59,025 nucleotides of DNA from SVEL01 sp045125245 (GTDB taxonomy: Bacteria; Bacillota; Clostridia; Lachnospirales; Lachnospiraceae): positions 1 to 59,025 of the forward strand of contig JBGVNF010000015.1 of NCBI GenBank assembly GCA_045125245.1, read 5' to 3'. Positions within the stretch are counted from its first letter, which is position 1. Each line of letters opens with the position of its first letter. The translations under genes were made by a program, and so were the position numbers. The notes under the pieces were generated by a model. It was not told the DNA's origin. It worked only from the letters and a program-made list of their open reading frames with translations, and did no database searches. Shown one piece after another: positions 26,408 through 35,800 of this stretch.

Positions 26408-26656
26408 TTAGTTGAATGGCTTAACGAACATAAGAATAATCGCTACCGCAAATCCGTAAAGACCTGTTGTCTCCGCTACCGCCTGTCCTAAAAGCATAGT
26501 AGATGTAATATCTGACTTAGCACCTGGATTTCTTCCTACTGCTGCTGCTGCGTGACCAGCTGCGATACCCTGTCCAATACCAGGACCTACACCTGCGATC
26601 ATTGCTATACCTGCTCCTACTGCTGACATTCCGTAAATAAAATCTTGTCCACTCAT
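26408..26656 (-). CDS. atpE: ATP synthase F0 subunit c, Na+-type
   Basis: 82-aa two-helix hairpin that forms the rotor ring. The ion-binding Glu62 lies in GQAVAETTGLYGF, and GPGIGQG contributes Gln29. Gln29, Glu62, Thr63 and Tyr67 correspond to the set that defines Na+-binding c rings (e.g. Ilyobacter tartaricus Q32/E65/S66/Y70), so Na+ rather than H+ is the likely coupling ion. This is a motif-based prediction. Confidence 0.97.
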   Translation of the reverse strand: MSGQDFIYGMSAVGAGIAMIAGVGPGIGQGIAAGHAAAAVGRNPGAKSDITSTMLLGQAVAETTGLYGFAVAIILMFVKPFN

Positions 26657-26698
26657 ATTTTTCCTCCTTATGCACTACATTTGTGCTAATTATTAATT

Positions 26699-27427
26699 TT
26701 ATTCTGTTCCTATCTTATCTGATATATATACCATACTCAACATACAGAATACATACGCCTGTATACATCCTGAGAAGAGGTCAAAGTATACATGCAACAC
26801 TGATGGAATACCTGTTGTAATTGGTGGTGGCAAAAGCCCATAAATAAGTCCCATCATAACCGTACCTGACATTACATTACCGAATAAACGAAGTGATAGT
26901 GAAAGCGGAACCGCAAATTCACCAATTATGTTTATCGGGCTTAAAAGTATTGGCTTAAACAGAGATGTAAAATGCCCCGTTCTATTAGCCTTAATACCAT
27001 TATAATGAATAATACAGAAGGTTATTACACCTAAAGCAAAGGTTATACCATAATCTGCCGTAGGCGGTCTTAAACCAAATAGACCCGAAATATTACATAG
27101 TAATACAAACATAAATATCGTAGATATCCAGTTTCTAAATCTTCTTGCATTAATTCCCATAGTACCCTTGACCATATTATCAAGCATCTCTATAGCAATT
27201 TCAAATGCACTTACTAACAATCCAGGTGTATCTTCTGGTTTAGACTTAGCGATTTTCTTATTGACTATAATTGCCAATGCTACCAACACAATGGATATAA
27301 TAAGTAATCCAACATGTGTTGTCGTCAGATAAACGGTTTGTCCAAATAGATTAACTTCATGCAAATATTTTATAGAAAAATCTGCTCCGCTATCTAAAAG
27401 ACCTAATCTGACTAAATCAGTTTGCAC
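26699..27427 (-). CDS. atpB: ATP synthase F0 subunit a
   Basis: Multi-pass membrane subunit forming the ion half-channels (242 aa). The essential Arg is in SLSLRLFGNVMSGTVMMGLIYGLLP, and the family pattern (FGLRPPTADYGITFALGV, VYISDKIG) is seen. 42 bp upstream of atpE. Confidence 0.95.
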   Translation of the reverse strand: MQTDLVRLGLLDSGADFSIKYLHEVNLFGQTVYLTTTHVGLLIISIVLVALAIIVNKKIAKSKPEDTPGLLVSAFEIAIEMLDNMVKGTMGINARRFRNWISTIFMFVLLCNISGLFGLRPPTADYGITFALGVITFCIIHYNGIKANRTGHFTSLFKPILLSPINIIGEFAVPLSLSLRLFGNVMSGTVMMGLIYGLLPPPITTGIPSVLHVYFDLFSGCIQAYVFCMLSMVYISDKIGTE

Positions 27428-27431
27428 ATAA

Positions 27432-27875
27432 TCACCGTCCTTTTTTAATAAATTTTAAATTTGTTATTTTATGAGTAATCGGTTGTAAATAAGCCGATAA
27501 CTTTAAACTAAATAAACCAAACAACATAGAAAATACATTTCCAATATGGGTTACAAGTAATATAACTATAGCCACTATAACTATTGCACTTCTTGTAATC
27601 GAGCCTATTACACTCTGCTTAGTAGCGCCATAACCGCCACCTTCCACAATATTTTCTATGGTTCTTGTCATCATCACTACAAGGATAAGAGCTATACTTA
27701 TCCCTATAAAAAATCCTATTAAAACAAGTAAAAAACTGTCATTAAATACTTTTTCTATAACATTAAAGCAAAGTTCTAAAACAGTCATTAATATCAAAAC
27801 AACTACCCCGTAAGCCAATATTCCATATATAAGCTCTAACATAGTCGGATTAATCTTCCTGTTTCTTATTCGCAT
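27432..27875 (-). CDS. ATP synthase subunit I-like membrane protein
   Basis: 147 aa with four predicted membrane segments and no strong motif, in the position of AtpI (assists c-ring assembly). The annotated ATG at 27875 overlaps the AtpZ gene by 26 bp; a second ATG at 27842 lies 7 bp after the AtpZ stop and has AGGAAG 12 nt upstream, so the start is uncertain. Function inferred from operon position. Confidence 0.7.
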   Translation of the reverse strand: MRIRNRKINPTMLELIYGILAYGVVVLILMTVLELCFNVIEKVFNDSFLLVLIGFFIGISIALILVVMMTRTIENIVEGGGYGATKQSVIGSITRSAIVIVAIVILLVTHIGNVFSMLFGLFSLKLSAYLQPITHKITNLKFIKKGR

Positions 27876-28146
27876 CTAATCTTCTTTCCCTTTTTAGCTT
27901 TTCAGCCTTTTCCCTTTCTTTTACGTTCTCATCCAGAACTCCCTTAAGTAGTATATATGCATTTCTCATACCTGCAGCTATACCTAAAAAGAGTAACCAG
28001 ACAAGGGTAGACGTTCCAAAACGTTTATCTATAAATATACCAGCTATAACACACATAAATATAGGAACCATAACTGTCAGTCCCAAATGACTTATTAGCA
28101 TAAAGCTTCTCACAACTTCTTTTCTTTGGCTCACGCTTATAATCAT
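27850..28146 (-). CDS. AtpZ/AtpI-family protein
   Basis: 98 aa with two membrane segments separated by a short acidic/basic loop (GIFIDKRFGTST) and a charged C-terminal tail, the layout of AtpZ/AtpI proteins that precede F-type ATP synthase genes and may aid Mg2+/Ca2+ uptake or assembly. First gene of the operon; AGGA lies 5 nt from the ATG. Confidence 0.8.
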   Translation of the reverse strand: MIISVSQRKEVVRSFMLISHLGLTVMVPIFMCVIAGIFIDKRFGTSTLVWLLFLGIAAGMRNAYILLKGVLDENVKEREKAEKLKRERRLDANKKQED

Positions 28147-28187
28147 CCCTTTCCTGTCCCCGTCTTACACGGACAAATATTTATGTT

Positions 28188-28216
28188 ATTATACCACCAG
28201 TTTTCTGAATTGTCTA
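28188..28216 (-). promoter_or_regulatory. Promoter of the ATP synthase operon
   Basis: Minus-strand TAGACA, 17 nt, TATAAT, about 40 nt before the AtpZ start, just after the comEB stop. Indicates the nine-gene atp operon is transcribed on its own. Confidence 0.7.
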
Positions 28217-28226
28217 CACAATACCT

Positions 28227-28712
28227 CTATACATTTAATTCTATTTTACGCCCAGTAGGATTATAATAAGTATACTTAACGCCTGCTGCCTCAAGCATTC
28301 TCTTCGATGCTATCACACTATCTGTGTCCTTGTACTTATCACAGGCATATACTATCTCCTTTATTCCACACTGAATAATAGCCTTTGCACACTCATTGCA
28401 AGGAAATAATGTTACATATATCTTACAATTTTCAAGGCTTCCACCTCTATAATTCAATATAGCATTTAATTCACTATGTGTTGAATAAAAATACTTATTA
28501 TTAAGAGGCTCTCCTTCTCTATTCCACGGAAAATCATCATCGGAACAACCTACAGGAAAACCATTATATCCCATTGAAAGAATTTTATTCGAAGGACTGA
28601 CAATGCATGCACCAACCTGCGTGCCTGGATCCTTTGAACGCATAGCAGAAAGCGCTGCCACTCCCATAAAATATTCATCCCAGCTTATATAATCTTCTCT
28701 CTTACAAGTCAT
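28227..28712 (-). CDS. Deoxycytidylate (dCMP) deaminase, ComEB family
   Basis: Zinc deaminase converting dCMP to dUMP for thymidylate synthesis (161 aa). The catalytic set HSE (His-x-Glu) and PCNECA (PCxxC) are present, with GYNGFPVGC and CIVSPSNKILSMG as family blocks. It lies between rpiB and the atp operon, in an order like that upstream of atp in other Firmicutes. Confidence 0.9.
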   Translation of the reverse strand: MTCKREDYISWDEYFMGVAALSAMRSKDPGTQVGACIVSPSNKILSMGYNGFPVGCSDDDFPWNREGEPLNNKYFYSTHSELNAILNYRGGSLENCKIYVTLFPCNECAKAIIQCGIKEIVYACDKYKDTDSVIASKRMLEAAGVKYTYYNPTGRKIELNV

Positions 28713-28721
28713 ATTAGCCTC

Positions 28722-29150
28722 CTATTTCTCAATCATATTTATACGACGAATATGACGCTCCTCATTCGAAAATGGTGTGTCTAAGAAAGTATCTACCATC
28801 TTAATGGCAAGACCTGCGCCTACAACTCTTCCTCCCATAGCAAGAATATTAGCATCATTATGAAGTCTTGTAGCCTCTGCCATAAAACAATCTGTACAAA
28901 GTGCTGCGCGGATTCCCTCATATTTATTTGCAGCTATGGAAATCCCAATACCTGTACCACAGATAAGAATTCCCTTATCACATTCTCCTGAAAGAATAGC
29001 CTCTGCTACCTTCTTTGCATAGATAGGATAATCAACTGACTGCTCATCGTAGCTGCCATAATCCTTAAATTCCAATCCTCTACCTTTAAGGTGAGCCATA
29101 ATCTCCTGCTTTAATGCAAATCCTCCCTGGTCACATCCTAATGCTATCAT
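28722..29150 (-). CDS. rpiB: Ribose 5-phosphate isomerase B
   Basis: Interconverts ribose-5-phosphate and ribulose-5-phosphate (142 aa). Active-site motif CGTGIGISIAANK (Cys and Thr) and the C-terminal HNDANILAMGGRVVGAGLA are clear. The usual N-terminal DH-x-G is CDQGG here, His replaced by Gln. ATG 29150 is chosen because GGAGG lies 8 nt upstream and the family begins MIALGCD; an upstream in-frame start at 29186 adds residues not in the family. LacAB-type sugar isomerases are relatives. Confidence 0.9.
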   Translation of the reverse strand: MIALGCDQGGFALKQEIMAHLKGRGLEFKDYGSYDEQSVDYPIYAKKVAEAILSGECDKGILICGTGIGISIAANKYEGIRAALCTDCFMAEATRLHNDANILAMGGRVVGAGLAIKMVDTFLDTPFSNEERHIRRINMIEK

Positions 29151-29178
29151 CTTAATTTCCTCCTTAGATTTTAAATTT

Positions 29179-30243
29179 TTATACATTCTCTATTCTATAT
29201 CCAGCTGCTTTTATCAGCCTGTTCATTATAGCCTGACCTAGTTCATCATCATAAAAGGTTTCACTATATATTACATCCACATCCATGGTATCAAAGTCTC
29301 TAAGTATTCCATACAAGCCTCTCGCTATAGACGCTTCGTCCTTCCTTGTTCCTATAGATACCACCTGACCTTTTTCGTACCTATCCTTAGTTTCATCTGT
29401 GGCGATTATTCCAACCCTTTTACCTTGGCTCACAGCTTCCTTTGCCAGCTCATTGATTACATCTATGACTTTCTCTATAGGACCATCATACATGGTAAGC
29501 TCTGCTTTTGGAGCGTAGTGACGATACTTCATCCCCGGTGCCTTAGGCTTATATTCACCACCTATTTCCTCTATAGATTTAGCAGTTACAACCTTATCTA
29601 CCTGAATTTCTCCAACTAGTTCCTCCACCATAGCCTTAGTAATATATCCTGGACGTAAAATCATAGGAATATCTCCTGTGACGTCTATAATCGTAGATTC
29701 TATTCCTATACCAACATCTCCGCCATCCACTATCATATCCACTCGACCATCCATATCCTCGATAACATGGGTAGCCTTCGTAGGACTTGGCCTTCCTGAT
29801 GTATTTGCGCTGGGTGCTGCTATAGGAGTTCCCGCAGCCTTTATAATCTCGATTGCCACCTTATGAGAAGGAAATCTTACTGCTACAGTATCTAATCCTC
29901 CCGTTGTCTTATATGGAACCTCTTCTTTTTTATTAAAAATAAGTGTCATCGGCCCTGGCCAAAAATTATCCATAAGTATCTTTGCTTTAGGTGGAATCTC
30001 ACTTACAATCTGGTCTAGCATATCCATATCTGATATATGCAAAATAAGCGGATTATCTGACGGTCTACCCTTCGCTTCATATATTTTAACAGAAGCTTCA
30101 CCATCCATTCCATCAGCACCTAAACCGTATACAGTTTCTGTAGGAAAAGCCACAAGGCCACCGCGTTTAATTACCGCGCCAGCCTCATTTACTACTTCCA
30201 TATTTACATTTTCTGAATCTGTTGTTCTTATGATTGTATTCAT
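29179..30243 (-). CDS. L-threonylcarbamoyladenylate synthase (Sua5/YwlC)
   Basis: First enzyme of the universal tRNA t6A modification, making threonylcarbamoyl-AMP from Thr, bicarbonate and ATP. The 354-aa protein has the YrdC domain (GGLVAFPTETVYGLGADG, YEAKGRPSDNPLILHI, RFPSHKVAIEII, APSANTSGRPSPT) and the extra C-terminal Sua5 domain (about 215-354, KAPGMKYRHYAPKAEL). ATG 30243 is chosen: AGGTG lies 5 nt upstream and it follows the 796-aa gene by 16 bp; the frame is open further but lacks homology. Confidence 0.92.
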   Translation of the reverse strand: MNTIIRTTDSENVNMEVVNEAGAVIKRGGLVAFPTETVYGLGADGMDGEASVKIYEAKGRPSDNPLILHISDMDMLDQIVSEIPPKAKILMDNFWPGPMTLIFNKKEEVPYKTTGGLDTVAVRFPSHKVAIEIIKAAGTPIAAPSANTSGRPSPTKATHVIEDMDGRVDMIVDGGDVGIGIESTIIDVTGDIPMILRPGYITKAMVEELVGEIQVDKVVTAKSIEEIGGEYKPKAPGMKYRHYAPKAELTMYDGPIEKVIDVINELAKEAVSQGKRVGIIATDETKDRYEKGQVVSIGTRKDEASIARGLYGILRDFDTMDVDVIYSETFYDDELGQAIMNRLIKAAGYRIENV

Positions 30244-30259
30244 AATGCACCTGTTGTTT

Positions 30260-32650
30260 TTATTTTGTAAAGTTTTTCTCTGTAAGCATTGTAAGCTCAT
30301 CTGTTTTTCCAAAAAGCTTAGCGAACATTCTCTTAACAGAAAATTTCTCAGCATCTATAATAGCTTCGTCTATAAGCTCCTCGATATGACTATTATTAAT
30401 AACTGTGGTAATCGCTTTAAGCTGGTCAATCTTCGCACTTAATGCAAGTGTTCCCATTGCATCTATTGTATAGCCTCTCTCCTTAGCATAATTTTCTGCA
30501 ATAGACGCCCAATCTCTTATCTCCTTAAGTTTTATATCGATTACATTTGTGAAGCTATTATACTCTTCTGGAAGCTCCTCTAAATACGCCTCCGCCAATG
30601 TCTTTTCATCCTCGAATATTACTACTCTTGGTTTTCCTTCCTCTCTAAGCTTCTGGACAAATTCAATAAACACTTCAATGTCCATATCTGAAACTCTCTC
30701 AATAAGTACATCACTGCCTTTTAAAGTTTCAAGCAATGTATCGATAGATTTGTCATTAAGATTTATTCCCTTAATCTTGGCAATCTTTTGATTCTTTCTC
30801 TGAATGATTCTGTTGATCACCTTGATTACCTCAATAGCCAATGTGGTCTTTCCGCTTCTTACTTCGCCCTTTACAAACACAAACTTAACTGGCTGGGTGT
30901 CTACCTTTAAAACATTCTGCATCACCTTTAATATCTGCTTGTCTAATCCCTTGATGCCTGTAAACTTAGATATAAATTTCTTAAGTTCATGCTTAGCTAT
31001 TTCTGACTGCTTAACAGGACTCACAGTTGGCTTTTCTTCGACGATTTCTTCCTTAGTCTCTTCTACCGGTAAAGCCTCAGGCTCCTCTTCAACTTCTTCT
31101 GTATCCTCAGCTTCATGTATCTCTTCCGTATCTTCGGCTGCCACCTCTATCTCAGATATCTCTCCGATTTCTTCTTCTGCCTCAGCCTCAGATGTCTCTT
31201 CGATTTCTTCTTCTGCCTCAACCTCGAATAACTCTTCAATTTCTTCTTCAATCTCAGCTTCTGATATCTCTTCGATTTCTTCTTCTACCTCGGCGTCAAA
31301 AATCTCCTCTAACTCTTCTTCGACATCTTCTTCAAGTTCTACATCATCTTCTGTATCAATCTCATCAAGGTTTTCCTCTTCTGAATCCTCCTTAAGACTA
31401 TACATAATCGATTCTTGCTCCTCTTCCAGATTTTTCTCGATTTCTTCCTCTATCTCTTCCTGAATATTTTCCTTAATCTGTTGTGCTATAATATTGCTAA
31501 ACTCTTCTATTTCATCGGGTTCTTCTTCTGTTACTTCTTCTAAAGTATCATCCATTACTTCCTCTTCAGAAGTTTCCTCTAAAATTTCTTCCGATGCTTC
31601 CTCTACTACATCTTCCTTCTCCTCACGAGTCTGAATTTCTCCTGATTCGAACATAGCAAGAACCTCTTCCAAGCTCATCTGACCTTCTATCTGATCATTC
31701 TCTGGTGTTTCTTCTACTGGCGCAGACTTAACAGGCTTAAACACTTCGATAGTATTATCAAAAAGTGTACTCATGCTTTTTGCTAATTCCTTCTGAATGT
31801 TCATAGTGTCGTATGTGTTATTTACAGAGAAATCCTTTACATGAATATCATTAACATCTATATCCATCTCATGAACCTGCTCTAAAATTTCACTTTCAGG
31901 CTCTTTTGTTTCCTCTGCCTTAAGAGCCTCCGTAGAAGTCTCCTCTAAAGCTACCTCTGTTTCTTCAGCTGATGGTTGCTCTTCCTCCACCTGTTTAACT
32001 GTTTCCTGAACCACAGACTCTACAAATCTTTCTTTATTGCTCTTCTGAGCTTCATATTTTAACTTTTGATTCTCAGACAATGGAACATAAAGCTGTTTTA
32101 ATTCCAACGCTTTCTCTACATATTTACCATCCGCAAACCAAAGAATTATGGTATCACAAAGCTCCACACACTTATCTGCCAAATGTGCCTTATGATATAG
32201 CTTAGCCAATTCAAAAGCCCATCTATCGTCCATATCTTCTCCGATAAATGTCTCAAGAATTCCTATCTGTACGTTTATTGGCTCGCCCTTGCCCTTTGCC
32301 ATCTCATACTGCAATATATATTTTCCTGCATCATAAGGAGAATTATGCGTAAACTCCTCATAAAATTCCTCAGCTTCCTTAAAATCCCCACGCTTAACAG
32401 ATAATCTACACAAACGATATGCAAGTTGTCTTCCAAGACCAGTCTTTTCATAAGCAAGAAGTAAAACCTCTCTTGCTTCATCATATTTTCCTGAAATCTC
32501 ATAAACATCTGCAGCCATAATAAGCAAAGGGTTTTCCTTTACTTTCTTCCAGTCTATTCCATCAGCAATCTTTACAGCTGTTGCAAAATCCTTCTTCTTC
32601 ATTAGCTTTTTTATCTGTTCCATTTTTATATCGAATTCGTATCTATCCAT
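30260..32650 (-). CDS. TPR / acidic linker / P-loop protein
   Basis: 796 aa. Residues about 1-210 are helical repeats of TPR type (KKDFATAVKIADGIDW, GKYDEAREVLLLAYEKTG, GDFKEAEEFYEEF). Residues about 215-545 are an extremely Glu-rich, partly repeated linker (EEEIEEISEAE-like units around 450-520). From about 560 a helical bundle leads to Walker A GEVRSGKTT (595-603), DVLIER and RVVIFEDEKT, then a C-terminal helical region. It resembles an AAA-type CbxX/EccA-like layout, but no clear arginine finger or Walker B Glu pair is visible. ATG with GAGAGG 8 nt upstream. Lies between jetC-like and sua5. Confidence 0.7.
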   Translation of the reverse strand: MDRYEFDIKMEQIKKLMKKKDFATAVKIADGIDWKKVKENPLLIMAADVYEISGKYDEAREVLLLAYEKTGLGRQLAYRLCRLSVKRGDFKEAEEFYEEFTHNSPYDAGKYILQYEMAKGKGEPINVQIGILETFIGEDMDDRWAFELAKLYHKAHLADKCVELCDTIILWFADGKYVEKALELKQLYVPLSENQKLKYEAQKSNKERFVESVVQETVKQVEEEQPSAEETEVALEETSTEALKAEETKEPESEILEQVHEMDIDVNDIHVKDFSVNNTYDTMNIQKELAKSMSTLFDNTIEVFKPVKSAPVEETPENDQIEGQMSLEEVLAMFESGEIQTREEKEDVVEEASEEILEETSEEEVMDDTLEEVTEEEPDEIEEFSNIIAQQIKENIQEEIEEEIEKNLEEEQESIMYSLKEDSEEENLDEIDTEDDVELEEDVEEELEEIFDAEVEEEIEEISEAEIEEEIEELFEVEAEEEIEETSEAEAEEEIGEISEIEVAAEDTEEIHEAEDTEEVEEEPEALPVEETKEEIVEEKPTVSPVKQSEIAKHELKKFISKFTGIKGLDKQILKVMQNVLKVDTQPVKFVFVKGEVRSGKTTLAIEVIKVINRIIQRKNQKIAKIKGINLNDKSIDTLLETLKGSDVLIERVSDMDIEVFIEFVQKLREEGKPRVVIFEDEKTLAEAYLEELPEEYNSFTNVIDIKLKEIRDWASIAENYAKERGYTIDAMGTLALSAKIDQLKAITTVINNSHIEELIDEAIIDAEKFSVKRMFAKLFGKTDELTMLTEKNFTK

Positions 32651-32761
32651 TTGTGTAACCTCTCATCGTATAAAACAACCTAAACCTTCTTATGTAGCTA
32701 TCTTTACTATAGCACAGTAAAATCCTTTTGTCACATATTTCTATACAGTAAATATGTACTA

Positions 32762-32788
32762 AATCATAGTTGCTATGCAACTGTGATT
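32762..32788. repeat. Small hairpin repeat, copy 3
   Basis: AATCATAGTTGC-TAT-GCAACTGTGATT: 12-bp stem as in the copy at 83-109, where C-G/G-C replaces an A-T pair, so pairing is conserved despite base changes. In the 158-bp gap between the TPR/P-loop gene and the SMC gene. Confidence 0.7.
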
Positions 32789-32808
32789 GTACCAAATCAT
32801 AGCCTTCT

Positions 32809-35800
32809 CTAAAACAATGTCGCCTGTTTAAATTCCAATTTCGAATAATCCATTTGCTCATTATCTACATGACTGCTATAATCCACAACTACTGTCTGCT
32901 GTCTTCCATCCACAAGCTTCTGCCCCAATATATAATTCACATCAAATCTACCCGTAATCGCCGGTGTCACACCTCTTGCAGGAACTACTAGTTGCACATT
33001 GTTGGTCTTAAGAAGCTTAAAGATAGGCTCCCATATATAGATATCCTTTGCAGCACCAAATGGATTATCTATAAATATTACCTTTCGAAGTCCTGTATCC
33101 TTATCTCTAGAATTAATAGATGCAATATAATTGATAATAGCAATAAGGAACTGAATGTATATACCCTGTGACTGTCCTGTACTACCTACCGCCTCCTCAT
33201 ACTTAAGATATCTGCTCTGCTCTTTAATTCTCTCTCTCTTATAAAGATTCAACTTAATAGCGTTCATATCCGTTACTATTACAGAGAAAAGCTTCTTCCA
33301 CGACAAACGACTTCTAATATACTTAATTCGTTCAGTCTCTGTCTTCATCTCATCTGCAGTACGTGTTGTCTCATCAATATACTGAGACATCTTAAATTTG
33401 TACTGGTCCTCTTTAATATACGGAATAGAAAGATTGATAATTGAAATAGTCTCTTCATCCATAGTGATTTTCGACTGCTTTGGAAGTCTGTCCAATTCAT
33501 TCTTTATATTCACACAAGTCTGAATACACTGGTTTTCGAAATTGTCCTTAATCTTTTCCATATCATCAATGCTCTTACCCACTCGTTCCTTTTCAAGCTC
33601 CAAGCATTTACATATATCCTTAAGAGATTCTATAAGCTCCTCTGTTTGACTTACATTGCCAGGCATATTGGCACTTCTCTTAATCTCATCAGCAAGCGGT
33701 TCCTGACCAAGCTTTCTTAATGTATCTGAAAGAAGTCCCCTCTCATATTCAAATTCAGACTTCTTATCTGCAATATCTTTTGTAAACTTGTCAAACTTCT
33801 CCACAACCTTACTTGTAATTTCTTCAAATTCTTCCTCAGATAAGATTATATCCACATCTGGATTATTCTGAGACGGAACGATGCCTGCCTTATCCATTAT
33901 CTTTGTGATATCTTTTTTAAGTACAGCATATTTTCCTTCATTTTTCTGTAATGTCGACAAGACTTCTCTTACTTTACATAATTCTGCATCTATGGCCACG
34001 GACAAGCTCTTCTTCTCTTCTATGAAGCCCTCATAATTTCCATTGTCTATTACAACTGGTTCATATCCGCCAAACTTTTCCTCCATAGCTGACTTACCAT
34101 GAATTATGGCACCCTCTAATCTGTCCTTAGAGCTCTTAAGCTTGGAAATATTTATAGACAATGTATCCACCTTTGACTTAAACGCTTTTATCTTGTCCTT
34201 AAGTTCACTTAACTCTTCCTTTGATATCTCTCTTCTAGCCATAGCTTCATACTGCTCTTTTACATCATCAACAAATAGACCCTTGTAGTCTATAGCCTGC
34301 AAAGATTTTTCCATGGCAATATAATAATTTTCCATAAGCTTTTGCTTATCCTTTAAATCAGAGTTATCCCTCTCCATAGCGCCTATAAGACCATTAAGTC
34401 GCGCCTCAAGCTCATCAAAAGTCATTCTGCTTTCAGGGTACACTCCCTCTTTATAATACTTTCTATAGCTTATGAGCTTATTCTGATTATCCTCAAGCTG
34501 TTTTCTTAAGGCCGCAAGCTGCTTTACTCTTTCAGCTATCTGATTCTCTCTAGCCTCAAAACGTGAGATAATATCTTCTCTGTCCTTTGTATATTTTTTA
34601 AGATTAATAACCGCCTCATTATGCTTACCTGACACTTCATCAGATTTTTTCATAAGTGCAGCCAGCTCATTTAGATTATCCTTTTCTTCTTTAAGTTCAT
34701 TTAATTTTCCACAAAGAAGTTCTTTTTCTTCCTTTAAATCCACAAGATGCTTTTCTGTTTCCACCAATTCTTTCTGTTTTTCTTCCAAATCGGCTTCTAT
34801 CTGTCTTAACGCAAATCTTAATCTTTCAAATTCCTCTGACACCTCTTCGATTTGACCTCGATATATAGTCTCATATTCCTTTGCAAAATCATAATCCTGC
34901 TGTAAAATCTGAGCCTTTTTACTTATTCTCTCAAGTCTAAAGGAAATATTGTCTATATCCGCTCTGGTATTTTCCATAGCCTTTGTCATAAGCTTTTCAT
35001 CTGTAAATAAGTTTCCATCTCCCATCACAAACATCATCGCTCTATTATCCATAACAAAGCTATTTCCATTAAGGGCTTCCAATGCGATAATCGGCACTGC
35101 ATAGTCGCCAAGGTCAAGGTCCTTTAGCCTGCCATCAGCCATTATGGACTGATAATCCTTCTTCACTAAAATACTATATGGCAAAACTGGAACTTGTTCC
35201 AATAGCCTCTTACGAGCACTGACTTCCATACCTGTGAGATAATCACATCCCGAAATAACCTTTCCTGTATGATATCTCTCCATATATTCCATCACTGTAG
35301 TCATGGCTTCCGACATTCCTACAGGACTGCCCGTTTTTAACTGTTCCAAATATTTTTTCTTCTGCAAAAGTAATCCATTGAGAGACTCTTCTTCTAAAAG
35401 CGCCTCCTTACTTCTTATTCTTATATCCTCTAAAAGTCCTTCCTTAGCCCCATTGCCATAGATTTCAAGTAGCTTTTCTGCTTTCTCTTCCATCTCATTT
35501 AGTTTTGTCTTTTTATCTATATTTTCGCTTAGGCTATTAGAGGTTTCTGTTTTTGTAGCACTTATACTTTGTAGCTCATAAGTCAATCTGCTTATCTTCT
35601 CATTATCTGTTTCCATATCCAATGCATTCTTTTCTATAAGCTGGGATGTCTCCCTTATCATAGATGCATTTTTACTAAGCTCGCCCTTTATATCTGCTAC
35701 CATATATAAGCCAAGGTCATTTTTCTTTCCACTGATTATGCTGTTAAGCTCTGCCTCTTCTCTCTCAGTTTCCTTGACAATGTACGAAAGCACCGCTATA

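Noticed and set aside
30804..31463. Long Ser-rich plus-strand open frame
   Set aside because: It is the mirror of the Glu-rich linker codons of the minus-strand gene; Ser/Glu mirroring explains its length.
32643..32861. 72-codon minus-strand frame across the jetC end
   Set aside because: It overlaps the jetC 3' end and a hairpin repeat in another frame, and has no family-like pattern.
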